Made by a program: the position numbers and the translations under genes. Shown piece after piece: positions 49,220 through 56,888 of a stretch of DNA of 56,888 nt. How positions within the stretch are numbered: the stretch's first letter is position 1; every line of letters begins with the position of its first letter. This DNA is from Candidatus Nitrotoga sp. HW29 (GTDB taxonomy: Bacteria; Pseudomonadota; Gammaproteobacteria; Burkholderiales; Gallionellaceae): NCBI RefSeq assembly GCF_924101635.2, contig NZ_CAKMAA020000031.1, forward strand, positions 1-56,888. Direction: 5' to 3'. The notes below the pieces were generated by a model, which was given only the letters and a program-made list of their open reading frames with translations, made no database searches and was not told where the DNA came from.

Positions 49220-50454
49220 TGTGGCGGGAGTCGATGTTTCAGATGCCACAACAGGGCAGCAATAACTGTGCGTATTTTTGAAAGTGATTCGGAAATGCGC
49301 CAATAGAAGCGTGTAAAGTGGCTTGGTGCATTTGGTAGTGCTGCTGAGGAAGTGGCAGCTTTGACCGGTGCTGCCAATGCGTCGCGTGTTGCTTCCAGGT
49401 ATGCACGACCCCATTTCTGATCCGGCTCCAGATGACAACCTTCGGCCCATTCATTCCAGGCGTTGATAAACACAATCTGTTCATCGCCTGTATGGCGTTG
49501 TCGGGTTCGAGCCACGGTTTTGCTGAGCCATTGCTTATAGATCGATGGGGTGGCACCGATAAAAATATTGGCATTAACACTGCGCCGCGCGCTGTTGTCC
49601 CACATGGGAGAAACACAACGAAACCAGCGATAGCTGGGCTCTGGCTTGGATAGCATTCCTTGTACCGTTGCAGGATAGGAATATACCCGGCTGTCACGAA
49701 AAACGGTGGGCAGCATGTTGAGTTTAACCAACAGGTTTGTCATATGCCCCCGAAACAAAGTTTTACCGGCTTTGGATGAGTCTGGAGCAAATTCAACCGC
49801 TGCATCGAATCCGATACTGCCGGGATCAACGTCTTTTACGAAATTTTCCACTCGTACAAGGTAGAGCCCCGGTAGCCCGGCCTTTTTCGCTTCTTCTTGC
49901 CAAATGGACGCAGTTTTCTCCGGATCAGGCAGCAATTCGGTTCGGTACACTAGAAATAGCGGCTTGCCGTCAATACAGATGTAACGCGGGTCTTTGAATG
50001 CAGGGATCAAGCTACGAATGTGTGCCAAATCATCTTCATGGCTGTAATGTTGTTCCAGTAGCACATTGCGCTCGCCACCATCCCACACTCGTGTCCAGTT
50101 TTCATTTGCCCAGCATAAACAGAATGGTAGGTCAGGTTTGCCACTCGCCAACACTTCATTAAAGGGGCGCTCGAGAATGCGGCGGCCATTAAACCAGTAA
50201 TGGTAATAACAAAAACCATGGATGCTATGCTGGCGTGCAAGTTCAGCCTGAATCTCACGCACCTCGGGCAATCGCAAATCATAGAAACCAACATCGGCAG
50301 GCAGGTGTGGTTGGTAATGCCCCGGAAACAGAGGCTTGGCTTTGGCAACATTTCGCCATTCTGTGAATCCACGTCCCCACCATTCGTCATTTTCAGGAAT
50401 GGGATGGTACTGCGGCAAGTAAAAACAAATCGCTTTAATACGGGTGTCTGACAT
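49216..50454 (-). CDS. WbsX-like protein (GH99-like domain)
   Basis: A 412-residue protein of the WbsX/glycoside-hydrolase-99-like family common in O-antigen clusters. The family opening is AICFYLPQYHPIPENDEWWG, followed by RGFTEWRNVAKAKPLFPGH. Other landmarks are HGFCYYHYWFNGRRILERPF, CLCWANENWTRVWDG and FINAWNEWAEGCHLEPD. Whether members cut, transfer or only bind glycans is unsettled. It begins three bases after the methyltransferase stop. Confidence 0.92.
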   Translation of the reverse strand: MSDTRIKAICFYLPQYHPIPENDEWWGRGFTEWRNVAKAKPLFPGHYQPHLPADVGFYDLRLPEVREIQAELARQHSIHGFCYYHYWFNGRRILERPFNEVLASGKPDLPFCLCWANENWTRVWDGGERNVLLEQHYSHEDDLAHIRSLIPAFKDPRYICIDGKPLFLVYRTELLPDPEKTASIWQEEAKKAGLPGLYLVRVENFVKDVDPGSIGFDAAVEFAPDSSKAGKTLFRGHMTNLLVKLNMLPTVFRDSRVYSYPATVQGMLSKPEPSYRWFRCVSPMWDNSARRSVNANIFIGATPSIYKQWLSKTVARTRQRHTGDEQIVFINAWNEWAEGCHLEPDQKWGRAYLEATRDALAAPVKAATSSAALPNAPSHFTRFYWRISESLSKIRTVIAALLWHLKHRLPPQ

Positions 50455-50457
50455 AGC

Positions 50458-51339
50458 TCAGTTTTTCCGTTGCTGCTTATTTCGCAGGCGATCTACCAGG
50501 TTGGTTAAAGGGCCGAAGCGATGATTTTCCAGCCAGGCGATTTGTGATTTTAGGCCTAGATTTTGTCGGTTTAACTCGCCAATTTTGGATTCAAGCTGCT
50601 GGATGGTATCCAGAGTCGCAAGCTCTTGATATGAAGATTCCGGCTGATCAGTAGAGGTTACACAGGCTTTTATTATGAATTGATAAGTATGGGCTTCCGG
50701 ATTTTGTTCGGAAATCCAATCCAGAAAGGACTGATCTTGGGCTGAATTGCAATGAACCGTGAACTCTGTTTCTTGCGGGACTTTAATCACTCGATCTATG
50801 GAAATAATTCGATAGCCTGTTTCTTCGAACAGTTTTACTATATTTTTTTTCGTAAAAAAACGAATGTGGGTGTTATCGAGCAATCCGAATTTCTGATAAT
50901 CGAAACGCCCATGGGCGAGTTCCCAGCAAATGGCTGCATGGGCAATATTGGGGATAGAAGCAATCAAGTGTCCCCCTTCCTTGAGAAAGGGGCGAACTTT
51001 TATCAGTGTTCTGGCAGGATCAATCAAATGTTCCAACACATCGGCAAGAGTGATGGCATCGAAGCGCTTGTCTCCGAGCGCTTCGGGTAAATCTAGTTCC
51101 TCAATACTCCCAATAATGAGACTTTCACAATAAGGGCGAGCATCCTCAGCGGCTAGCGCATCAATTTCGATTCCTGTCACGCTGCATCCAAGATTTTCTT
51201 TGAAATGACGCGTTTGAATGCCGCTTGCGCACCCGATCTCAAGAATTTCCTGGTTATTGTTTATCCATGCACTAATTTTGGTCGCCGCATGATTTGAGTC
51301 GTCCGGGATGTTATAAAGATACTTTTTCGAGATTGTCAT
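50458..51339 (-). CDS. Class I SAM-dependent methyltransferase
   Basis: A 293-residue protein. The SAM loop is EILEIGCASGIQTRHFKE, and later come DAITLADVLEHLIDPARTL and HLIASIPNIAHAAICWELAH, as in the Methyltransf_23 type found with O-antigen exporters. The C-terminus has a coiled-coil-like stretch (QQLESKIGELNRQNLGLKSQ). I chose the ATG at 51339, with AAGGA upstream; it overlaps the wzt 3' end by 29 bases. It may methylate the glycan to set chain length, as WbdD-like systems do, but no kinase domain is present. Confidence 0.85.
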   Translation of the reverse strand: MTISKKYLYNIPDDSNHAATKISAWINNNQEILEIGCASGIQTRHFKENLGCSVTGIEIDALAAEDARPYCESLIIGSIEELDLPEALGDKRFDAITLADVLEHLIDPARTLIKVRPFLKEGGHLIASIPNIAHAAICWELAHGRFDYQKFGLLDNTHIRFFTKKNIVKLFEETGYRIISIDRVIKVPQETEFTVHCNSAQDQSFLDWISEQNPEAHTYQFIIKACVTSTDQPESSYQELATLDTIQQLESKIGELNRQNLGLKSQIAWLENHRFGPLTNLVDRLRNKQQRKN

Positions 51340-52597
51340 GCGTCTTTTCCTTAAGATTCGATGAAGGCGTCGAGTACCTCCAGACGCCAGGAAGAGATAC
51401 CAATCCTTCATTCCAGGTTCTGTCTTCCGTGTTGTCTGAGACCACTTGTAAGTGCAATAAGTTTTCTGCATAAAAAATCGTTCGAGCTGCGGTACCTTCT
51501 GCTACGCCGGCACGGATAGAATAAACTCCGGGCATGAACGGAAACGATGGAATATCGAAGGTAAGCACATGATGCCCGGCTTCGAGATGGTCCAGTTTGA
51601 GTTGATTGATGGTGTGTTTTGTTGCCAGATATATGAAATCGGTTGTATGGATACCGACCCCGAAAATAGGCATGCGAATTTCTTTTGTTACTTCGTAATT
51701 GAGTTGAATTTTGACGGCTTGTTCGTGCTTGAGTTTACTGATGGGGTTATTTTCAGAATCCAGTATTTCAATCCCATGAAGTAAAATTTCACCCGTTGCC
51801 CATTCATTGCTGTTAGCTGAATTCAGGTTAGTGGAATTACCGATGCTTATTTGTGAATCACTGGCCTCGTAAAACTGGGTGCAAACGCTGTTGGCATTGC
51901 CATCACTGACAGCTCGCCCTTTGTTGAGTAATATAACCCGGTTACATAAACGCTCAACTTGCCGGATATTATGGCTGACCAGTAAAACGGTTTTACCCTG
52001 CCGTTTGATCAAGTCTTCCATTCGATCAAAACATTTTCGCTGAAATGCCAGATCTCCTACAGCGAGCACCTCATCAACAATCAGGATGTCCGATTCCACG
52101 CTGGTGGCAATGGCAAATCCCAACCGCACTTGCATGCCGGAAGAATAGCGTTTGATTGGTGTATCAATGAATTCTTCAAGTTCAGCGAAGGCGACAATGT
52201 CATCAAACTTGCGTTTTATCTCTGCTTTAGGAATACCGAGGATTGCACCGTTGAGGTAAATATTTTCGCGTCCGGTGAGATCGCCGATCAGACCGGCCCC
52301 TACTTCGATCAGTGGTGCTATTTTACCCTTGACCTGGATGGTGCCACTGGAAGGTTTTGAAATATTGGCTAGCAGTTTGAGCATAGTGCTCTTGCCGGCG
52401 CCGTTGTGACCAATTATGCCAAGTACCTCACCTTGTTCGACGGAGAACGTGACATCATTAAGCGCCTTAAATGGCGCACGCTCTTCAACAGGTTGGCCTG
52501 TGAGCTGCCGCCACTGATTGAGCATGGTGGTTTTTATGCTCTGTAATTGACCAAGCTGATATTCCTTGGTGACGTGATTGACTTCGATGATGGGCAT
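51311..52597 (-). CDS. wzt: Polysaccharide ABC exporter, ATP-binding subunit with C-terminal glycan-recognition-like domain
   Basis: A 428-residue protein. The N-terminal ABC domain has Walker A GHNGAGKST (G63-T71), signature KRYSSGMQVRLGFAIA, Walker B ILIVDEVLAVGD and the switch His in VLLVSHNIRQ. From about residue 250 a beta-sandwich follows (ILLHGIEILDSENNPISKLK; PFMPGVYSIRAGVAEG), as in Wzt proteins that recognise the capped end of the O-antigen. That implies export after full chain synthesis and a terminal modification. It lies 124 bases downstream of wzm. Confidence 0.95.
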   Translation of the reverse strand: MPIIEVNHVTKEYQLGQLQSIKTTMLNQWRQLTGQPVEERAPFKALNDVTFSVEQGEVLGIIGHNGAGKSTMLKLLANISKPSSGTIQVKGKIAPLIEVGAGLIGDLTGRENIYLNGAILGIPKAEIKRKFDDIVAFAELEEFIDTPIKRYSSGMQVRLGFAIATSVESDILIVDEVLAVGDLAFQRKCFDRMEDLIKRQGKTVLLVSHNIRQVERLCNRVILLNKGRAVSDGNANSVCTQFYEASDSQISIGNSTNLNSANSNEWATGEILLHGIEILDSENNPISKLKHEQAVKIQLNYEVTKEIRMPIFGVGIHTTDFIYLATKHTINQLKLDHLEAGHHVLTFDIPSFPFMPGVYSIRAGVAEGTAARTIFYAENLLHLQVVSDNTEDRTWNEGLVSLPGVWRYSTPSSNLKEKTHDNLEKVSL

Positions 52598-52721
52598 AGT
52601 TATTTAGAATCTTCCTTACTGCGGCCGGACTACCTGAGAATAGAGGCAAACGTGCCTAATGGTATTTCCTTCATTATTTTGTAATCTTTGCGCACTATCC
52701 ACGAATTTTTATCCGTTTCCC

Positions 52722-53540
52722 TCAGATTACATCCGCGAAATAAGACTCAGCCCGCTTGAAGAAGACGTAGCTTAGCGGAAGCAGGATTGCAACCAGGATT
52801 ATGCCGGGTACCATGGCCGTCAGATCTGGCGGCTGGTTTCTCAGCACTACACTTTGAAACGCGTCAATGATGCCCGCCAGCGGGTTAAGGGTATACAGGG
52901 TGTAGAGCAAGTTAGACCACTCACCGGCAGCTTGTTGCTCCAAAAGTTTATTCTTCACCAATTGCAATGGATAGATTACCGGGGATAGATACATTAGCAG
53001 GGAAAGCAATACAGGTAGCGCTGTTCCTATATCCCGGTAGTAAACATTGAGTGCTGCACCGGCAAATGCGATGCTTAAGGCGGCCAGAATTGTGTAAAAA
53101 ATAATGAAAGGTACCCATAGTATGTACATGCTGGGTATATATTGAAACCAAATCATGAGCCCGGCCAGGATGATAAAATTAATGCCAAGCTCTACAACCT
53201 TGGTGACGACTGCTGTGATGGGAAAAATCTCGCGAGGAAAATAGATCTTTTTGATCAGGTTGGCATTACCCACCACACTGTTTACACCTTCCGATGCAGA
53301 TTCTTGAAAGAAAATCCAAGGCATGAGGGCTGCGAAGGTTAAGAGGGGATAAGGGATATTGCCACTGTCAATGCCTACGAAGCTCTTGACCAATGTAAAA
53401 ATCAGCATGAGGATGAGCGGTTTGATCACAGCCCAGGCAATGCCTAAATAAGCCTGTTTATAGCGCAACGTGACATTCTTCCAGGCAAGCACGGCCATCA
53501 GTTCGCGATATTCAGCAAGATTTTTTACTACGGCAATCAT
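52722..53540 (-). CDS. wzm: Polysaccharide ABC exporter, permease subunit
   Basis: A 272-residue ABC-2 type permease with about six membrane helices. The opening region LAWKNVTLRYKQAYLGIAWA, followed by VIKPLILMLIFT, and the segment YLSPVIYPLQLV are typical of Wzm/KpsM-like proteins. With Wzt it moves the lipid-linked polysaccharide to the periplasmic face. It is the first gene of the minus-strand operon and faces a 609-base AT-rich region. Confidence 0.95.
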   Translation of the reverse strand: MIAVVKNLAEYRELMAVLAWKNVTLRYKQAYLGIAWAVIKPLILMLIFTLVKSFVGIDSGNIPYPLLTFAALMPWIFFQESASEGVNSVVGNANLIKKIYFPREIFPITAVVTKVVELGINFIILAGLMIWFQYIPSMYILWVPFIIFYTILAALSIAFAGAALNVYYRDIGTALPVLLSLLMYLSPVIYPLQLVKNKLLEQQAAGEWSNLLYTLYTLNPLAGIIDAFQSVVLRNQPPDLTAMVPGIILVAILLPLSYVFFKRAESYFADVI

Positions 53541-54149
53541 GTGCGCTGTTGCTCCCTTTGCTCTGTTGATGGAATAGTAATTGTATTTGTCCCAATTTTT
53601 GGGTGTCAGCCGACCGGCACTGAATTTGTTGCTAACGTAGTCGGCGCTATCGGGAAAATCTTTAGATTATTGTTTGACCGGACTTCAGAATTTGCGCTTT
53701 TTACCGATGTGTTGTTTATTACTTAGCTTGATGAGCAAATTTTTTATTAACTGAATGAATCAACTTTTTAATTTTAACATTTTTAATAAACCATGTGCCA
53801 ATTATGGCTTTGCAGATTGCCTGATATGAAAGATAACTGTTATGTAATTTTTACACCAGCGTGTTTTTCTGCATTAAGCTCTGCTTGGATTAGCAACCTA
53901 AAAGTATGCTTGATTAATTTTTTTAAGATTAATGCCAAGTAATATAAAATGTGCATTTGATAGTGCTTCGAGGTTTTTTTCAGCACACAAATTTTGTGTT
54001 ATTTAATTTGACATAAAATATGTTTTTCAACTTGTTTGCTAGTTAACTTTAAGTATAGCGACAGCATCTGCTGCTGATTTTTATTTGGCTGTATCAATCA
54101 TAATTTTGGGATGTTGGTTTGTATGCATTACTCCTTTGGAGGTACTTTG
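53541..54149. other. AT-rich divergent intergenic region
   Basis: This 609-base gap lies between the divergent wzm and the small secreted-protein gene and is plainly richer in A and T than its surroundings. It must hold promoters for both directions. A TTGACA at about 54007 has no matching -10 at the usual spacing. A small CAGCA/TGCTG palindrome lies at 54062-54073. I find no coding frame, RNA gene or strong terminator. Confidence 0.45.
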
Positions 54150-54731
54150 ATGCCGAGACAATTTCTGTTTACTTGTTTACTCAGCCTTGTCATTGTAATG
54201 CCAGCGCGCGCCATGAGTGTACTACCACTCTACCTGGATGAAATTATTAACGACGCTGCTATCGCATTTCAGGGTAAATCCCTAGAAAACCATAGCGAAC
54301 GTGATTTACAAACAGGTTTAATTGTGACTTATTCTACCTTTGAAGTGCAGGAGATTCTCAAGGGTGAAGTGGGAGCTACGCACACCATTAAGCAAATTGG
54401 CGGAAAATTAAAAGGAGAAACGTATCAAACAACAGGTGTACCGACGTTTACAGTGGGGGAGAGTTATGTGCTTTTCTTTTATGGAGTTTCGGCAGCAGGC
54501 TTTTCCAGCCCAGTAGGCCTTGATCAGGGAAAATTTACCATCATTCCCGCGTCAACTGGCTTTCATGTAACCAATGGCAGAGATTTCAAAGAAATGACCT
54601 TGGGTATCCCCGATCGCTTGATGCCTCCGTCAGCCCTGATCAAAATGCGGCAGGTGCCTGGATCCATTAATAGGCTTGATCTTGATGAATTTAAACAACT
54701 TGTGCGTCAGAAAAGGGATGCGGATAAATGA
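54150..54731 (+). CDS. Secreted protein paired with matrixin protease
   Basis: A 193-residue protein with a signal peptide (MPRQFLFTCLLSLVIVMPARA) and a beta-rich mature part. Recognisable segments are LIVTYSTFEVQEILKGEVGA and SSPVGLDQGKFTI, which I recall from small secreted proteins encoded beside matrixin-like proteases in other bacteria; the function is unknown. The ATG at 54150 is fixed by GGAGGT at 54138-54143. Its stop overlaps the protease ATG in ATGA, so the two are made together. It may serve as chaperone, inhibitor or partner of the protease. Confidence 0.75.
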   Translation: MPRQFLFTCLLSLVIVMPARAMSVLPLYLDEIINDAAIAFQGKSLENHSERDLQTGLIVTYSTFEVQEILKGEVGATHTIKQIGGKLKGETYQTTGVPTFTVGESYVLFFYGVSAAGFSSPVGLDQGKFTIIPASTGFHVTNGRDFKEMTLGIPDRLMPPSALIKMRQVPGSINRLDLDEFKQLVRQKRDADK

Positions 54732-56888
54732 TATACCTGGGAATGATGCGCAGGCTTATAACTTGCGCCTTGATTACATTTGCGGCTTCCAGCTTTGCCG
54801 GTGGCCCATTGGTGGTTTGTTATCAGCTCCCTACAAAATACCCGGGCACGGGTACTGTATCGCTCAACTATGATCAAGGAATTCTGGGTTCCCGTACTAA
54901 AGCGCAAGCAGATGCATTAGTGACAGAGGCTGTATCTCTGTGGACGAACGTGACTACATCAACGGTAGCACTCTCTCGTGGGTCAGATCTTTCAGTGGAC
55001 GTTACCAAAGATAATTATTCGTCCTTTTTGTATACTTTTTCGGATGGGTTGAATCCGGTGATTTATGACACCGATGGTTCAATTATTGATTCTATGTTCG
55101 GTGTGGGTGCAAAGAATAGTGTACTGGGTTTTGCGGGTTCTGCCTGGAATAATAATGGTACACAGTGTGCCTATACGGAAGGTCGTGCTGTGATCAACGG
55201 CTATATATCCGTAAACGACACTACTATGAAAGTCGTACTCGCCCACGAAATTGGTCATTTGATCGGTTTGGATCACACCCAATTGGATAATTCACAAGGG
55301 CTGGTGAATTCAAATTATCCATTGATGTATCCGATTGCATATCGGGGCTCCAGTTCTTTACATGAAGACGACACGGCCGCAGTGAGTGCTCTTTATCCCA
55401 GTGCAACACTGACCAGTGTCTATGGTCAGCTTACCGGAAATTTCATTCAGGCTAACGGTACACCTGTCCGTGGTGCCAACATTTGGGCTAGAGAAGTAAG
55501 TACCAATAAAGTATTTAGTTTTGTTTCGGATTACCTTAGCCAAAATACCGGCTACTTTAAATTGCTGCTCCCTCCTGGCAGCTACACACTGCACGCAGAA
55601 GTAATTCATACCGCGTTTACTGCGGGCTCCAGTGTCGGTCCCTACGCGGAAACATCCTCGGGGTTGTCTTTCCAGCCACCACTTTATAATAACGGAGTGG
55701 CGATAGCTCCAATAGTGTTTGGAGGAAGTACACCAACACAGATTTCTATTACGGCTGGATGTGCGGCTTCGGCCATTTTTAAAATGGATGGAATGGGAAC
55801 GGTCGGAGGAAATTGTGGCGCCGACAATTTATCACCCACGGTACCTGCGGGTCTTTCTGCCACAGCCGCTAGTTCTACCCAAATAAACCTAAGCTGGACG
55901 GCCTCGACAGACACTGTTGGCGTAACGGGCTACAAAGTTTATCGCGGCGGCACACTGGTTGGAAACCCGACCACGACGAGCTATAGCGATACGGGTTTGA
56001 TTGCTTCGACCAGTTATAGCTATACAGTCGCGGCGTGTGACGCAGCAAATAACTGTTCGGCGCAGTCAAATCCGATTCCTGCGACGACGATGCCTGTCAT
56101 TACGAGTAGTAACGTTGCGCTCGCCAGCGTCGGGGCGGTAGTTTCGGCATCAAGCACCTACAGCAGTGCTTATTCGGTGGGGGCGATCAATGATAACCAG
56201 CGCACCGGTACTACCTGGGGTAATGGAGGGGGCTGGAATGATGGAACATACAACGTACAACCTGACTGGGTGCAGATCAACTTCAATGGCACGAAAACAA
56301 TTGATCGCGTGGTGGTTTACACACTTCAGGACAACTACGCGAATCCGATCGAACCCACTGATACGCTAACCTTTAAAACTTATGGTGTCACCGGCTTTAC
56401 TGTTCAGGGGTGGGATGGGTCGGCCTGGACCACGCTTGCTACAGTAAGCGGAAATAATCTGGTCAAGCGCACTGTAAACTTCACGGCGTTTACCACCGAT
56501 CGGATTCGAGTCAATGTCACCAATGCGCTTGCCGGTTACTCCCGTATCACCGAAATCGAGGCTTGGGATACAGCCGCATTCGTTTCTGTTCCCGATACAA
56601 ATTCACCGACGGTACCTGCAGGTCTTTCTGCCACAGCCGCTAGTTCTACCCAAATAAACCTAAGTTGGACGGCCTCGACAGACACTGTTGGCGTAACGGG
56701 TTACAAAGTTTATCGCGGCGGCACATTGGTTGGAAACCCGACCACGACGAGCTATAACGATACGGGTTTGATTGCTTCGACCAGTTATAGCTATACAGTC
56801 GCGGCGTGTGATGCAGCAAATAATTGCTCGGCACAGTCAAATCCGATTCCTGCGACGACGATGCCTGTCATTACGAGTAGTAACGTTG
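54728..56888 (+). CDS. Secreted matrixin-type zinc metalloprotease with FN3 and discoidin-like repeats (cut by window end)
   Basis: An open frame of 720 codons continuing past the window. It has a signal peptide (about 1-25), then a metzincin catalytic domain with zinc motif H173-E-I-G-H177-L-I-G-L-D-H183 and a Met-turn at M200 (PLMYPIAYR). A beta-sandwich like carboxypeptidase-regulatory/CNA-B follows (about 228-330). An FN3 domain (369-463), an F5/8C-discoidin-like domain (about 463-618) and a second FN3 (626-720) come next, the last cut off. No prodomain with a Cys switch is seen. It is likely an extracellular or surface enzyme that binds glycan or protein through its repeats. The gene is coupled to the preceding small gene by ATGA. 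Confidence 0.88.
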   Translation, partial: MIYLGMMRRLITCALITFAASSFAGGPLVVCYQLPTKYPGTGTVSLNYDQGILGSRTKAQADALVTEAVSLWTNVTTSTVALSRGSDLSVDVTKDNYSSFLYTFSDGLNPVIYDTDGSIIDSMFGVGAKNSVLGFAGSAWNNNGTQCAYTEGRAVINGYISVNDTTMKVVLAHEIGHLIGLDHTQLDNSQGLVNSNYPLMYPIAYRGSSSLHEDDTAAVSALYPSATLTSVYGQLTGNFIQANGTPVRGANIWAREVSTNKVFSFVSDYLSQNTGYFKLLLPPGSYTLHAEVIHTAFTAGSSVGPYAETSSGLSFQPPLYNNGVAIAPIVFGGSTPTQISITAGCAASAIFKMDGMGTVGGNCGADNLSPTVPAGLSATAASSTQINLSWTASTDTVGVTGYKVYRGGTLVGNPTTTSYSDTGLIASTSYSYTVAACDAANNCSAQSNPIPATTMPVITSSNVALASVGAVVSASSTYSSAYSVGAINDNQRTGTTWGNGGGWNDGTYNVQPDWVQINFNGTKTIDRVVVYTLQDNYANPIEPTDTLTFKTYGVTGFTVQGWDGSAWTTLATVSGNNLVKRTVNFTAFTTDRIRVNVTNALAGYSRITEIEAWDTAAFVSVPDTNSPTVPAGLSATAASSTQINLSWTASTDTVGVTGYKVYRGGTLVGNPTTTSYNDTGLIASTSYSYTVAACDAANNCSAQSNPIPATTMPVITSSNV
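55832..56117 (+). repeat. FN3-encoding direct repeat, copy 1
   Basis: 286 bases that recur 771 bases downstream (exactly 257 codons) with ten differences. Nine are silent and one changes Ser to Asn (AGC/AAC at 55985 versus 56756). The last 50 or so bases are identical. Confidence 0.95.
56603..56888 (+). repeat. FN3-encoding direct repeat, copy 2 (continues past window)
   Basis: The second copy of the 286-base element, truncated by the window end exactly where copy 1 enters the discoidin-like domain. This suggests that another FN3-discoidin unit follows. Confidence 0.93.

Noticed and set aside
54676-54873. 65-codon plus-strand frame across the junction of the secreted-protein and protease genes
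   Set aside because: It is out of frame with both genes, and the protease frame with its signal peptide explains the region.

Overview
The window looks like chromosomal DNA of a Gram-negative betaproteobacterium, probably near Nitrosomonadales/Gallionellaceae. The basis is gene order (ppiC-type PPIase, bolA, yciI, yciB, msrB; rpsB-tsf-pyrH-frr-uppS-cdsA-dxr-rseP-bamA-skp-lpxD-fabZ-lpxA-lpxB-rnhB) and protein character. The taxon is an inference; no rRNA or other marker is present. No tRNA, rRNA, CRISPR array or intact insertion sequence was found.

Left part (1-13.9 kb). The window opens in a decayed replication-initiation gene that resembles the gpII/X family of filamentous phages (1-698). 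A small LITAF-like zinc-ribbon membrane protein follows, then a housekeeping block: PEP synthase, a spermidine-synthase-like enzyme, NAD(P)H-hydrate dehydratase, the large purine enzyme PurL, a clear bidirectional terminator, and a minus-strand run of PPIase, BolA, YciI, YciB, MsrB, PIN-PhoH ATPase and Bcp peroxiredoxin.

Middle part (14-28.3 kb). This is the conserved translation / envelope-biogenesis block. It has a recognisable promoter and leader before rpsB, tight spacing, and several start-stop overlaps. It joins ribosome and nucleotide functions (S2, EF-Ts, UMP kinase, RRF) to undecaprenyl phosphate, phospholipid and isoprenoid precursors, outer-membrane protein assembly and lipid A synthesis.

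Right part (28.6-53.5 kb). This is a surface-polysaccharide region in two converging halves. The plus-strand half encodes a HAD-UbiA fusion, a small EamA/SMR-type membrane protein and a GT39-like glycosyltransferase (a likely polyprenyl-phosphate-sugar cassette), then a sulfotransferase, a NodB-like protein and two glycosyltransferases, and it ends with a TPR protein carrying an EVKPA repeat tail. The minus-strand half is one long operon. It starts with the ABC exporter Wzm/Wzt (Wzt has a C-terminal glycan-recognition-like domain) and continues through a methyltransferase, a WbsX-like protein, five GT-A/GT-B glycosyltransferases, a 628-residue protein I cannot assign, a NodB deacetylase, a GT2-membrane-alkaline-phosphatase-superfamily fusion and a TylF-like methyltransferase. 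Six junctions in this operon are 4-base ATGA overlaps. Together the genes suggest an ABC-exported, modified (methylated, deacetylated, perhaps sulfated or phospho-substituted) O-antigen or capsule.

Right edge (53.5-56.9 kb). An AT-rich intergenic region precedes a two-gene unit: a small secreted protein and a secreted matrixin-type zinc protease. The protease gene runs off the window and carries a 771-base repeat unit (FN3 + discoidin-like) whose FN3 copies differ almost only at silent sites. The least described items are the GT2-phosphatase fusion with a Thr in the nucleophile position, the 628-residue protein, the polyprenyl-sugar cassette and the repeat-bearing protease.
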